From: Bathymodiolus brooksi | Taxonomy: Eukaryota; Mollusca; Bivalvia; Mytilida; Modiolidae | NCBI GenBank assembly: GCA_963680875.1 | Contig: OY804579.1 | Location: forward strand, 53,210,036 to 53,274,035 | DNA: 64,000 nt | Direction: 5' to 3' | Part shown: in pieces, positions 34,084 to 46,160 of the stretch | Position numbering within the stretch: position 1 is the first letter of the stretch | Layout of the letters: each line of letters begins with the position of its first letter | Made by a program: the position numbers and the translations under genes | Notes under the pieces: generated by a model | Seen by the model: only the letters and a program-made list of their open reading frames with translations | Database searches by the model: none | Told to the model about the DNA's origin: nothing

Positions 34084-34786
34084 AACCCCCGTACATTGTG
34101 ATTGCTGAGAAGATAAATATCAAAATACTGATACCAACAACATCTGCATACGGGATCATTGGAAATATTTAGAAATAAATATTTTTATTTCAAGAATTTT
34201 TATATATCAACAGTCCTCACGATGAGTACCGTTCCTCCATCTCCAGACCAGTAACACTTTGTTCGGACCTGTAAATGTTTCAGTTTTTTTAAGAACTATA
34301 TGAAAATAAATTGAAAAATTTGATTCGGATCGGCAAATTAAAATGTTCATTTCGAGGACTGGATCAATCTGCGAAAATTTTTTGGAAAGGGAATCAAACA
34401 ATAGTATGTCAACTGATGGCATTAGATGAATTAGACGTAATACTGTGTATAAGAGCCAACTTAGCGTTGGCATAGAGTAAAAAAAGGCATTTTTTTTTTA
34501 AATACTTAATGATGATAAAGTTGTTTTATTGACGGAGAAATAAGTTAGTTATACCGGTACTTTACCGTTTAACAAGGAAGCTATTGTGGCAAAAAGAGCA
34601 AAACAATAACAACAACAAATAAACAAACAAAAAAGTGCAGATGTTGTCGTTTCACAACTCTATGGATAGTGTGATGATAATCTACGGTTTGTTATTATGC
34701 AGTGTAGTACTATTAACGTTACTGTTCTATATTCTAGGATGCACAATCAATAATTGTAAAAGACTAGTTAAATTAAAGGATTATCA

Positions 34787-35508
34787 TTGAATCGGGCCTA
34801 GGACAAAAAAAAACCCCGGACATTAGCCCTCAGTCAAAAACCCCCCTAGGACAAAAGCCCCCCAACAAAAAGCCCCCCAATAATAAAAAGTATAAATTAA
34901 TGTTTTTTTGCTTCATATATATTTTTTACTGTGTCTTTGTTTAACTGTTTGGATATGTAAGATTTTCTTTATATTTTATAACATGATTCAAGACTTTTTT
35001 AACCTCTGTATTTTAATTCATTTATTTTTGGAACATGAAGATATCATAAACAATTGAAGTATTTGTTTAAGAATTATAATAACCCTCATCAACGAAAGTA
35101 AAAACAAAAATAAAGTTGTTTTTATCTTAAAATAATCATAGTACATTTGTATATAAAAAAACAAAGTGAGCAAATAACTCACTCATTACCTTTAAGAACT
35201 TCAAAGGTTGAAAAGGCAATTATTGTTTATCAATGAAAACAATTCCTGATTAACTTTACCTGATTAATTTCAATTTAAGGAATTAAGCAGCGATTTAATT
35301 TTAATTTACACTTTATAAATGAACATAACAATGAACAAAATGTGGAAAAATATGTTTTTAAACTATTTTATTTTTTGTATTAATTCTTTAATATCACCCC
35401 CAATATAAAGCAAGATTGTATGATTATTTCAATATTGGGGGGCTTTTTATCAGGGGAGTTTTTGTCCTAGGGAGGTTTTTGTCCAGGGGGCTTTTGTCCT
35501 GTTGAATC
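34787..35508. mobile_element. Iteron-capped TIR element 3, only in unit 1
   Basis: The element body is 34794-35501 (708 bp) between TTGAATC copies (34787-34793 and 35502-35508). Units 2 and 3 have a single TTGAATC at the empty site (45883-45889 and the equivalent place in unit 3). The termini are arrays of CTAGGACAAAAGCCCCC-like 16-17-bp units, about four on each side, in inverse orientation. The interior is AT-rich and non-coding. If the first base on the right side mutated, the TSD would be 8 bp (ATTGAATC). Confidence 0.88.
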
Positions 35509-35530
35509 TGTCTCCTATCAACTATAGAAG

Positions 35531-35779
35531 TAGGGCCGTCTTAACAGCATCATAGGCCCCCGGGCAAAGCAACTACACAACCACTCACAGGAATAAACAT
35601 GTAAATGGTCGATAAAATTAAACATATATTTATAGTATTGGTACTTCCAACAAAATCAGTGTTTAAACGTTAAAAAAACATGCCGTGCGCAACATACATA
35701 GATAAGCATGGGACCCCTATGCTCGTGGGGCCCTGGGCAACCGCCTAACGTGCACATGCGTTATATTAAGGCGGCACTA
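35531..35779. mobile_element. hAT-type MITE, unit 1
   Basis: The termini are TAGGGCCGTCTTAA and, inward from the right, TAGTGCCGCCTTAA. The TSD is TATAGAAG / TATAGATG (35523-35530 and 35780-35787). Confidence 0.85.
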
Positions 35780-35990
35780 TATAGATGTAGTCTTTTCACA
35801 AAACCATATGTTAGTATATCGCCATGCTGTTGAGTGGGTAATCTTCAACAATGCGATCGATTAAATAATTTACAAAAACTCCAAGTGAGTAATATACTGT
35901 TTATGAGTCCACGCTGATATTTGGTCTTTTGGTATTTTGTTGATGTTTGTCTCATTGACAGTCATACCATAGCTTCTTATTATTGTTTAA

Positions 35991-36330
35991 CGGCACCGGT
36001 GGTGTAATGGTTAGCGTGCTCGCCTCGAGGGCTGTAGATCGTGGGTTCGAATCCCTATTGGTCAAACCAAAGACTATAAAATTGGTATCTGTTGCTTCTC
36101 CGATAAGCACGCAGCATTGGAGAGAATTGGGTCGGAATCAGGATAATGTATCTGAATGTCACGACATCTCTATCCAGTATTGTTATTTCAGTGAGCTAGC
36201 ACTATAAACATCCAACTAAGCGTGTTGCTCTAGCACAAATAAAATCTCATCATCATCATCATCTCATTGAAAATTAACTTGTTCTCGGCATGATATAACT
36301 GAAAATTGCGCTAAACAACAATCACTCACT
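35991..36330 (+). mobile_element. SINE family B, second insertion in unit 1
   Basis: This has the best-kept tRNA-like head in the window: GGTGGTGTAATGGTTAGCG (A box) and GTGGGTTCGAATCCC (B box). The body is slightly deleted relative to 46373. It ends AACAACAATCACTCACT. Confidence 0.87.
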
Positions 36331-36571
36331 TTTATTAAGGCTAAATATTCAATGTCAAAATAATTAACACATGCTGACAACAAACATCATAATATGCTTT
36401 CACTGTTATGTACGGTACTCTAAGCTATACGTGCGTGCGTGGACAGCTACCCCTTTACAACGGGGGCTATCTCTAAAGTGGTACATGGTAGCAATTGCAT
36501 CTAAAAGTACACATCCGATGTAAAGTAATGCCATATTTACATACATGTAGCATACAATATATACTATATTG

Positions 36572-36637
36572 AAAAGCGCTTAGAGTAACATTGTTTTAGA
36601 TTAACCGATATAGAAGAATTGTAATAATAATAATAAG
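36572..36637 (+). repeat. LINE 3' tail remnant, unit 1
   Basis: AAAAGCGCTTAGAGTAAC followed by a short TAA run corresponds to the end of the longer LINE 3' fragment at 46973 in unit 2. The upstream 330 bp is missing. Confidence 0.5.
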
Positions 36638-37017
36638 AGAGCTTTTCGTAATAAAATATGATATACATTGTACATATAAAAATATTTCAGTATCTTTCTA
36701 AAAAGTTCCCCAGTTGTATAAAAAATAATATCATTGCATATATAAATACATTTGAAATACTAATTTATTTCAAAATTAAGCATAAGCAATATAATTGGGT
36801 ACTGGTCTCCACATGCTCAAAGTGACAAATGAGCAAACATTTTTGTACAAATGTCTTTTTTAGTTTTTGTAATTGCTGTACATGTAATACTATTTAATCT
36901 TTAGTTGTCCATTGTTGTCTTATATATTTATGAGATAATATACATTTTTTGTTATTAAAAGTTTCTTATGTTTTATGATTCCCCTTTTCCAAAGTAGGGA
37001 ACATAACATTTCTGTCA

Positions 37018-37352
37018 GTGAAGCGGAAAAAAATTAACTTGGAGAACAACACTGATTATCAAATTTTGACCAAAACAAAATCTGAACTTGGCCAACAGAT
37101 TGGATTTCATCAGTGTAACTTCTTTCGAGAAGGCATTTTCTATATTTTTCCATTGGGTCCTTTGTTAAAACTATGTAGAGCTGTGGCTGTCATCTTGGGT
37201 TTTCTGGTCAACATAAACAAGATCTTTTTGCAGGACCTTCCAATGATCATCCATGTCCAGTATGGTTTCATCAGTTCAGTAGTTTTTGTAGATGGCATTT
37301 GCAACATGTTCCTATAGTCCTGTGTTAATATATCTTCATCAGAGGTGGCCAT
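37018..37352. other. Unrecognised overlapping ORFs, repeated in all units
   Basis: A 99-codon + strand frame (37018-37317) and a 70-codon - strand frame (37352-37140, starting MATSDEDILTQDYRN) overlap. No domain is recognised in either. They recur at 47754-48088 and 58491-58825. Because the units are nearly identical throughout, their preservation says nothing about selection. Confidence 0.3.
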
Positions 37353-37389
37353 CTTGGATGGAGGGATCCAATAATTTTGAAAGGACTAT

Positions 37390-37601
37390 CTATGCAACTA
37401 GCAAATGAGTTAAAAGAGTGTGATATTGACTTTTGGCAGCTTAATGAAGCGAAGAAAACACAGCTAATTCTAGATAGCACAACTATTGGAAAAACAAGGA
37501 AAATAACCTCAGCCAGCGCACAACGGGTAGAACTCCTAACTCGACGTCTGATTTTTCAACTCCATATTACAAGATATAGAGGAATCTTGGATCAGAAATA
37601 A
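37390..37601 (+). pseudogene. C-terminal fragment of the first LINE family, unit 1
   Basis: About 70 codons match the end of the LINE at 5.46-5.62 kb (for example ELKECDIDFWQLNEAK, then LILDSTTI and SASAQRVELL). It runs about 15 residues further, to a stop after GILDQK. It is 5'-truncated, and a TE fragment rather than a gene. Confidence 0.85.
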
Positions 37602-37825
37602 TCATTTAGACTAGTTTAACAGCATAAAATTCTGAGAACTTTTAGGATATAACTTGTGTTTAATGTAGATATAGCCAATCAGTGGTCAGATCGTTTATGG
37701 ATAGTTTTAGATTTTAAACATAACCATATAACGGACAAAATGTTTAAAGATACTTTTACCTTTTAAACATACCATAACCGAACCAGATTTTAATTGTGAG
37801 TGTTTTTAAATTTAATGAGAAGACT

Positions 37826-38914
37826 AAAAGGTTCTTACACGAGTCCCTATTGAAGATCTGGGATTTCTTCCACGAGTCCCTATTGAAGATCTGGGATTTC
37901 TTCCACGAGTGTGAGAAATTCCGTCTTTTCACGAGTGGAGCGTAGCGGAACGAGTGGAAAGACGCTGAATTTCTCTCACGAGTAGAAGAATAATAGGTTC
38001 TTACCCGAGTCCCTATTGAAAATCTGGGATTTCTTCCACGAGTGTGAGAAATTCCGTCTTTTCACGAGTGGAGCGTAACGGAACGAGTGGAAAGACACTG
38101 AATTTCTCTCACGAGTAGAAGAAATCCCAGATCTTCAATAAGGACGAGTGTAAGTACCTGTTTCTTCCGGTTCAACTTAAAAACAAAGCGTGTCGATTTC
38201 ATTCATTCATTCGCATGTCAATGTCATGTTTACTACACAAAATATTACAACGCCACGTGCAATGCAGTAAATACACACCTATTTAAAACCGCATTAAATC
38301 TATTAGGGGAAATCAGTTAAAATTCAGGTAAAATTGATATTTGAAGCTTTTTTAGATCTACTAAGACGACAATTTATATTACTACAGCAGTGGTAGAAGC
38401 GAACTCCATTGATTATACTCGGCCGATTTGATTGGCTGTCAATACCATGTAAGACAAGGTCACGCGCAGCTGTCTTTATGGCTTGTCTTACATAGAAAAC
38501 GCATCAAAACGGAAGAAATCCCAGATCTTCAATAAGGACGAGTGTAAGTACCTGTTTCTTCCGTTTCAACTTAAAAACAAAGCATGTCGATTTCATTCAT
38601 TCATTCATTCGCATGTCAATGTCATGTTTACTACACAAAATATTACAACGCCACGTGCAATGCAGTAAATACACACTTATTTAAAACCGCATTAAATCTA
38701 TTAGGGGAAATCAGTTAAAATTCAGGTAAAATTGATATTTGAAGCTTTTTCACATCTACTAAGACGACAATTTATATTACTACAGCAGTCGTAGAAGCGG
38801 ACTCCATTGATTATACTCGGCCGATTTGATTGGCTGTCAATGCCATGTAAGACAAGGTCACGCGCAGCTGTCTTTATGGCTTGTCTTACATAGAAAACGC
38901 ATCAACACGGAAGA
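37826..38914. mobile_element. Self-complementary composite insertion, unit 1
   Basis: It is flanked by AAGACT (37820-37825 and 38915-38920). The left part (37826-38160) is a foldback. TTCTTACACGAGTCCC and GATCTGGGATTTCTTC at the left return inverted as GAAGAAATCCCAGATC and GGACGAGTGTAAG at 38118. In between are two copies of a dyad around CACGAGTGGAGCGTAGCGGA. From 38118 two direct copies of about 395 bp follow (second copy at 38512). No transposase is present. Confidence 0.7.
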
Positions 38915-39086
38915 AAGACTCATTAGCGTAGTCTCAATATTTTATTACAGTTGAGGGATAGCCAAAAGATACTTCTACCTTTTAAACATACCACAACCGT
39001 ACCAGATTTTAATATTGAGTGTTTTTAAACTTATTGAGAAGACAGACTCTTTAGCGAAGTGCCAATATTTTATTACAGTTCACGGG

Positions 39087-40459
39087 TAGCTGCGGAACCG
39101 TAGCCCTTTATGGTCCTTTTTATTTTTATTTTTTTTGCGGACCATAGGGCTACGGTTTTCACTCTATCAAAAACTTTCGAAACTGCACAAACAAAATCTT
39201 GCGCCGCTTTTTTGCCAATTTTTGTCATGAAATCGGGTGCGAGAACGATCAAACATATATATTTCGTTTCGTTAGATATTTATCTACATTCTTCTATACT
39301 TACTTACCTATTAATATTCATTTCCAGTTCATTATCATAGCAAATATCTCATTTGTGACAAATCCCGCCTACTTCGTCCGCCATCTTGCTTCTCCGGTAG
39401 TCTCGTTCTGAGGTCACGTGATTTTTCTCTATTTATTAATGAACCGCAAACACGTGTTTGGTTTGTTTACGTTTTACCGAATATGTTTTCGGCGGTTTTA
39501 TATAAGGAGAAATGAGAGTTTGGATCTTCTTGGCATATATTTTTCAATAAATAATCTGAATAAATAAATGTTTTTTTTAAATTTCTTTTTCTGAAAGTGA
39601 CTTTCATTGAACATTTTTGAAAATGATTATTGACATCTTCCATCCCCCTATTTTGGGCCAAGTTATTCTTGCGCCACTTTTTTGCCAATTTGTGTCATGA
39701 AATCGGGTGCGAGAACGATCAAACATATATATTTCGTTTCGTTAGATATTTATCTACATTCTTCTATACTTACTTACCTATTAATATTCATTTCCAGTTC
39801 ATTATCATAACAAATATCTCATTTGCTTCTCCGGTAGTCTCGTTCTGATGTCACGTGATTTTTCCAAATCTAACCCTATATTAACTTGGCCCAAAATAGG
39901 GGGATGGACGATGTCAATAATCATTTTCAAAAATGTTCAATGAAAGTCACTTTCAGAAAAAGAAATTTAAAAAAAACATTTATTTATTCAGATTATTTAT
40001 TGAAAAATATATGCCAAGAAGATCCAAACTCTCATTTCTCCTTATATAAAACCGCCGAAAACATATTCGGTAAAACGTAAACAAACCAAACACGTGTTTG
40101 CGGTTTATAAATAAATAGGGAAAAATCACGTGACCTCAGAACGAGACTACCGGAGAAGCAAGATGGCGGACGAAGTAGGCGGGATTTGTCACAAATGAGA
40201 TATTTGTTATGATAATGAACTGGAAATGAATATTAATAGGTAAGTAAGTATAGAAGAATGTAGATAAATATCTAACGAAACGAAATATATATGTTTGATC
40301 GTTCTCGCACCCGATTTCATGACAAAAATTGGCGAAAAAATGCCGTAAGATTTTTTTTGGCGCAGTTTCGAAAGTTTTTGATAGAGTGAAAACCGTAGCC
40401 CTATGGTCCGCAAAAAAAATAAATAAAAAGGACCATAAAGGGCTACGGTTCCGCAGCTA
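39087..40459. mobile_element. Foldback element with about 577-bp inverted arms and 10-bp TSD, unit 1
   Basis: The TSD AGTTCACGGG is at 39077-39086 and 40460-40469. The termini are TAGCTGCGGAACCGTAGCCC and its exact inverse. The arms are 39087-39664 and 39883-40459 with few differences. The loop (39665-39882) repeats part of the arm (TCATGAAATCGGGTGCGAGA). Each arm has TCACGTGA (40126-40133 in the right arm), AAGATGGCGGA (40160-40170) and GGCGGGA. Short open frames in the arms are mirror images and not genes. A 10-bp TSD fits the Mutator superfamily. Confidence 0.88.
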
Positions 40460-40590
40460 AGTTCACGGGTAGCCAAAAGATACTTTTACCGTTTAAACCA
40501 CAACCACACTAGATTTTAATTGTGAGTGTTTTTTAAATTTAATGAGAAGACAGACTCATTAGCGTAGTGTCAATATGTTATACAGTTGAG

Positions 40591-42768
40591 GGGTAAACAA
40601 AGTCTGGACATTTCTAATTTTTAACATGCCACGGAAAATACCAGCTTATAACAAGCCATCCTTTTATTAAACGAAATGTGATACCCATTTTATACCGTGT
40701 TTAAACGTCAACACTTTGTGGAAAGAGATATTTTAGATTTTAACGAATGGACTGTAAATGGATAGTGAGGGCATTACCCGAACTCTTTTTATCCGTTTTA
40801 ATCTGTGCACATAAATATGCGTTTGGTGGAGGATAAATCACTGTATATAATTTTGGAGCACTAGTTCTAGATACAGAGCACCCTGTATGGTTCCCCTACA
40901 GAGAGGGTGAAGATCCGGAGGTAAGGTAAGGTAGATCAAAGAAGGTGAGTAAATTTATTTAAAAGAACAAAGGTGGTTATGTTTTCCCACATAAATTTAT
41001 TTAATTTTTATCTTGGCTGTTCAGTTATTCAGATTGTATATTGTCTACTGTGTATTTTGTTGTATAGTTTTAAAGAAAATATATAATACATTTTTATATA
41101 TAACATGTATTTGTATGTGCCCTTACAAAATACGTTCGCGCGTTTAATGTGCCTTAGCAATTGACTTTCACGCGCTTCATGTGCCCTTTTTCACAATAAA
41201 TTACCATGCCCCTTTTGAAAGCTGGGGGAAACACTAAATAGTTATGTAATACTGGATATTGAATGGAACATTTCTGATTTCATATGTAAAGAAAAATAAA
41301 TGATTCCATTCTCCCAAAACCTGTCTGTCCCATGGTAAAACAATATCCCCTTTTAGGCTAATTGATACCTTATTGGCGACGGTCGCCCGACCATTGACCG
41401 ATTGTCGTGCAAACATCGTGGGATTTTCGCTTTCTATTGTTTTTATTAAATAAGAGAAATGCCTTAGAAAAATCTACTTTATACTAGTTTAACCCCGTCA
41501 CTTTTTATTGAAGTACCTGAACTAAGCCAGGAGGGGTCATTTTTATGTGTGTTAGGGATATCGAATTTACATATTTCTACGATTTTTCTATTGAATGTTG
41601 GAACTGTTCCGACAATGTGATATATATTTTTTTCATTTTAATATAGGTTATGAAAAAAACCAGCTGAGTTGCAATTGTTAATAAAAAAATGGTTGTGATC
41701 GTCTTCCGTAATTAGAGTCGTCAAAATGAAATACAACCGAGTTGATATGAAATGGTGACTTGATTCGACCTCATTTGAAATATACCTTGAAATTCTGTCA
41801 TACCAGTGCATCACTTTCACGATCTTTTATTACAACACTAATTTCACTCATGGACACATTTTTTTCCTGTTCTAGTTAAAGGACTTTATCAAACAGAATC
41901 CTACAGTTTACATGTAATGCAGTTAATACGCATTTAAACCACAGAAGAATATTTCTATTTTCCACACCTTGTGGTGTGGAGTCGCTATTGTGCATGCGAA
42001 ATATTAATTGCAAACCCCATTGACTGGCTATTTGTCTAGAATATTTTATTTTTTTCTCGATCGACAGTTCAGAAGCTAGAAAACAATATGATGAATATTG
42101 TCTGTCAATCATGCAAACAATAACTTATGCTCATGACAGAACGCATTTTCAAGGCACCGGATGGATAGTTCCCTTTGATTTAAGAGAATGGAACTGATAG
42201 AAGTTAAAACTTTAATTTGGGCGCAAAAGGGGAAATTTATATAATTTATGAAAAGGTGATGTGAATTTTAGGGATCCTCAGATTCAAATCCATTCATCTA
42301 CTTTTCTACACTTTTATACATATTATACATATGTATATTTCAAATGATAGTAATGTTATATTAAAATATTTCCACATTGTTTTACTTGTCGTTTTCTTTT
42401 AAGAGCACCAGTTTTATACTGCTCATGTTCAGCAACGGACCACCTTCGTCAATTGTTTTAGCTCATCGATGATCATGAGATTCACTAAGATAAATAACAA
42501 GGTTCGTGCAATATTTATTTATTTATGCTTTGGTGTCAGTGTTTCAACTGTTGACAGAGTTTTAAATTCAACATGGGTAGACTTATAGAAAGTGTGTAAT
42601 CGTAAAATTCAGTGGCCAACCATCCCAGTCTTAGGCTATATATTTAAAAGATTTTTTTTTCTTGTTAGAGGCGTTCTGATTGGATGTCACAACGAGCAAA
42701 GACGAGTGCACGTGGACTCGTCTTACCTCGGTCGTCTTCACCCTAAAACGGCCATTTACGGAAGAATA
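40591..42768. other. Non-coding end of the array unit
   Basis: 2.2 kb without a recognised gene or TE. Short minus-strand ORFs (41234-42112) have no domain. A perfect short dyad, CCACACCTTGTGGTGTGG, is at 41970-41987. The same stretch recurs at 51327-53504 and 62064-64000. Confidence 0.5.
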
Positions 42769-42946
42769 AGTTGTCCGTCTTTATTGTTAAACGTCTTATA
42801 CTCTTCCTGATAAATAACAATATCATAAGGTTGTGGTAGTACATGTGGTGGAAGGCGACTTGGCTGCCCCCAACAATAACACGAACGAATATGGGTACCA
42901 ACAAGACACTTGATGTGATGTGATCCTCTGTCATTCTATATGGCGT

Positions 42947-43197
42947 GCCCGTCGTGGACTTAATCGTATGGTAGTTGGATTTACAATTAACTATGCAATC
43001 AGTGCCTGTCACCACTGATGTTGTGAGTTTGAATCTCGATCAGGGCGAAGTGTACAACAGTATGTGATAAAGTTTGTCAGTGACTTGCGACAGGTCAATG
43101 GTTTTCTCCGGATCCTCCGGTTTCCTCCACCAATAAAACTGACCGCCACGATATAGCTGGAATATTGTTGAAAGTGGCGTTAAACACCATCAAACAA
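42947..43197 (+). mobile_element. SINE family A, unit 2
   Basis: Same insertion as in unit 1, with few differences (3' end GAAAGTGGCGTTAAACACC). Confidence 0.85.
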
Positions 43198-44269
43198 ACA
43201 ACTAAACTCTCTGCAGGAATATTCATGTTACTATCCACACCAAAGTCTCTAACAGGGTTTCTTTTATTTGATCTTGGCCTCTGGTTAGGCTTTCTTTCGG
43301 ATGTTTTGGCATATTCGTCTGTGACAGTTCTAACATATTAGGTGTAGAAATATTTTTTTTCATGAAATTTGACAAGTTTGTGTAATTTTCCTGCATACTC
43401 AATTCCAACGACATATATGTATACTCTTGTGCATAATAATAAATAATTAATAGGTTGATACTTGAAAGCAAAAACCTGATTTAATTTCCCTGTTTGAAAT
43501 TAAATAGAAAATATAATTTAATTAGAGGATGAATACTAATTTCAAACTTTCTTTTTGTGATTTATTTAAATAATTCTAATTCATTTCAAGTTGGTAAAAA
43601 TTATCTCGAATAATTAAACGCCCTCTATCTGCACCTAATGTCCTTACGAGGATGAAGTGACCGTACGGACTGTAATATAACGCCGCCAGGGAATATCGGG
43701 GTTAGATAAAGATGAGCATTACCAGTCTTACACAAAAATAATCTGCTATGTAAGGAATTTACTGACATATTTAGGTTGTGTCTTGGTGTGCATTGATCCC
43801 TTTTTTGTATAAAGAATATGGTTTGAAGGATGACAGTCAAAGGGAACACTGATTTACATTAACTTATCATGACATTTCGGGGAAAAGGTAATTGTTTGCC
43901 ATTATTTTCTCTGGGTTTGTAAATTCCTACAAACCTTTTATAGTTTAACTGTATTTTGATTTTAAACAATGAAAACTGCCCTTAAAGTCTGACCGAAAAT
44001 GAACATAGGAGACAACTGGCCATATCTGTTTGAACATATCAAGATACATTGTCTTCTAATCAAAGGGTAGCAATTTAGAATTTAGTAAGTACAAATATAT
44101 ACGATTTGTTTATTTATTTAATCAGGGAGTGACATTTTGGAATATCGTTTCCATGGTGGGGAGGGGGGGAGGGGTGATCAGAATATGGGTGTTCAAATCT
44201 GACTCCAAAAAATGGTGTCAGCCTTCTCTTTTTTCATAATACAATACATATATGAAAAATTCTCCAAAG

Positions 44270-44615
44270 TATCGGTTGTGAAATGGTTAGCATGCTCGCC
44301 TCGAGTACGGTAGATCATGGATTTGAGCTCCGGTCGTGTCGAGCAAAACACTATAAAATTGGTATTTGTTGCTTCTCCGCTAAGCACGCCGCATTGGGGA
44401 GAAAGAGCAAATACTGGTTGGCTCGGAATCAGGATAATGTGTCCGAGTGTGACGACATGTCTATCCGGTATTGTTGTATCAGTGAGCTAGCACTATAAAC
44501 ATCCAACTAAGCGTGTTGGTCTAGAACAAAGCGGACCTCGTCATCATCTCCTTGCAAATTAACTTGTTCTCGCCATGATATAGAGTTGGCGTTAAGCAAC
44601 AATCACTCACTCATG
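44270..44615 (+). mobile_element. SINE family B, first insertion in unit 2
   Basis: Same locus as 31262 in unit 1, with small internal deletions near the 3' end (GATATAGAGTTGGCG). Confidence 0.85.
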
Positions 44616-45911
44616 AAAAAATTTCGCAAGCCCATGTGGTCAAAACTACCAGATTATACGTTTATCTAAACATAGAACTTATAACTTTCTATTTAAAACA
44701 ATTGTTAATTCCCCAGGATTTTATCTGACGTTATCATAGTTTATCAATATCATTGTATATCAAAGTTCGTATAAATATTAGTTTAACATCGACATAACAG
44801 CGAGATGTGTAAGATATAGGTAAGAAAAAAGTACCAATTTCAACGATAAAAAACCCTTTAATGTTCGCTAAGCGTTGTATTGTTGATTAATTGTTGTTTA
44901 ACGTCAGTGGAGAAGTTTTTCACTTATATTCACGACAGAACAATATTATAGTATAGGTCAAATGTATTTTGTTTCCTTGTATGTATATTGTTTTTTGTAT
45001 ATAATTCAATTTCCCTTATTAGGAAACAGGATGTTTTTAAGTCCTAGTGTTTGTGTAATGAGGATATCAAAAATGTAGAATAATTAATGTCTTCCTTATC
45101 TTTGGTTTATATTTTCAGGGCAACATTGTATGTATCTATGTATAACAATGATCCCTTACTTTGTGAATATTGTTGAAAGTGGCGTTAAACACCATAACCC
45201 CCGTACATTGTGATTGCTGAGAAGATAAATATCAAAATACTGATACCAACAACATCTGCATACAGTGTGACCACGGGATCATAAGAAATATTTTTTTTTA
45301 TATATTAGCATTCCTCACGATGAGCACCGTTCCTCCATCCCCAGACCAGTAACACTTTGTTCGGACCTGTAAATGTTTCAGTTTTTTAAGAACTATATGA
45401 AAATAAATTGAAGAATTTGATTCGGATCAGTAAATTAAAATTTTCATTTCGAGGACTGGATCAATCTGCGAACATTTTTTGGAAAGGGAATCAAACAATA
45501 GCATGTCAACTGATGGCATTAGATGAATTAGACGTAATACTGTGTATAAGAGCCAACTTAGCGTTGGCATAGAGTAAAAAAATGCATTTTTTTTTAAATA
45601 CATAATGATGATAAAGTTGCTTTATTGACGGAGAAATAAGTTAGTTATACCGGTACTTTACCGTTTAACAAGGAAGCTATTGTGGCTAAAAGAGCAAACC
45701 AATAACAACAACAAATAAACAAACAAAAAAGTGCAGATGTTGTCGTTTCACAACTCTATGGATAGTGTGATGATAATCTACGGTTTGTTATTATGCAGTG
45801 TAGTACTATTAACGTTACTGTTCTATATTCTAGGATGCACAATCAATAATTGTAAAAGACTTGTTAAATGAAAGGATTATCATTGAATCTGTCTCCTATC
45901 AATTATAGAGG

Positions 45912-46160
45912 CCGGGCCGTCTTAACAGCATTATAGGCCCCCGGGCAAAGCAACTACACAACCACTCACAGGAATAAACATGTAAATGGTCGATAGAATT
46001 AAATATATATTTATTGTATTGGTACTTCCAACAAAATCAGTGTTTAAACGTTAAAATAACATGCCGTACACAACATACATAGTTAAGCATGGGACCCCTA
46101 TGCTCGTGGGGCCCTGGGCAACCGCCTAACGTGCACATGCGTTATATTAAGGCGGCACTA
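45912..46160. mobile_element. hAT-type MITE, unit 2, perfect 8-bp TSD
   Basis: TATAGAGG flanks it on both sides (45904-45911 and 46161-46168). It is the same insertion as in units 1 and 3, so it predates the duplication. Confidence 0.88.

Larger units (their letters stand above)
37746..40590 (+). repeat. Three approximately 130-bp tandem monomers, interrupted twice, unit 1
   Basis: Monomer a is 37746-37825 continued at 38916-38950, monomer b is about 38951-39086, and monomer c is about 40463-40590. Each reads AAAGATACTTTTACC, then ACCAGATTTTAATTGTGAGT, then AATGAGAAGACAGACTCATT, then ATTACAGTTGAGGGGTAGCC. The composite insertion splits monomer a. The foldback sits exactly at the b/c junction. 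The same arrangement recurs at about 48482-51326 and 59219-62063. Confidence 0.82.
29761..42768 (+). repeat. Tandem array unit 1 (about 13.0 kb, mosaic)
   Basis: The unit starts AGTTGTCCGTCTTTATTG, identical to the starts at 42769 and 53505. Relative to units 2 and 3 it has extra segments at about 31968-33846 and 34794-35508 and lacks about 330 bp of LINE 3' sequence near 36570. From 29761 to about 36815 it differs by frequent substitutions and small indels. From about 36816 to 42768 it matches unit 2 at a constant offset of 10,736 with only about four differences noticed. Confidence 0.93.

Noticed and set aside
35991..36067. Possible functional tRNA gene with A and B boxes
   Set aside because: The acceptor-like ends do not pair properly, and the same head recurs with a constant SINE body and tail at seven places. 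It is a SINE head.
37018..37317. 99-codon ORF conserved in three units, possible gene
   Set aside because: All unit sequence, coding or not, is nearly identical, so conservation is not evidence. An antisense ORF overlaps it and no domain is seen.
37821..38160. Repeats with regular CACGAGT motifs considered as a CRISPR array
   Set aside because: Repeats are inverted and nested, there are no unique equal-length spacers, and the context is eukaryotic.
39467..40080. 73- and 64-codon ORFs on opposite strands with the same protein text
   Set aside because: They are the two arms of one inverted repeat read on opposite strands, with no domain and no independent support.
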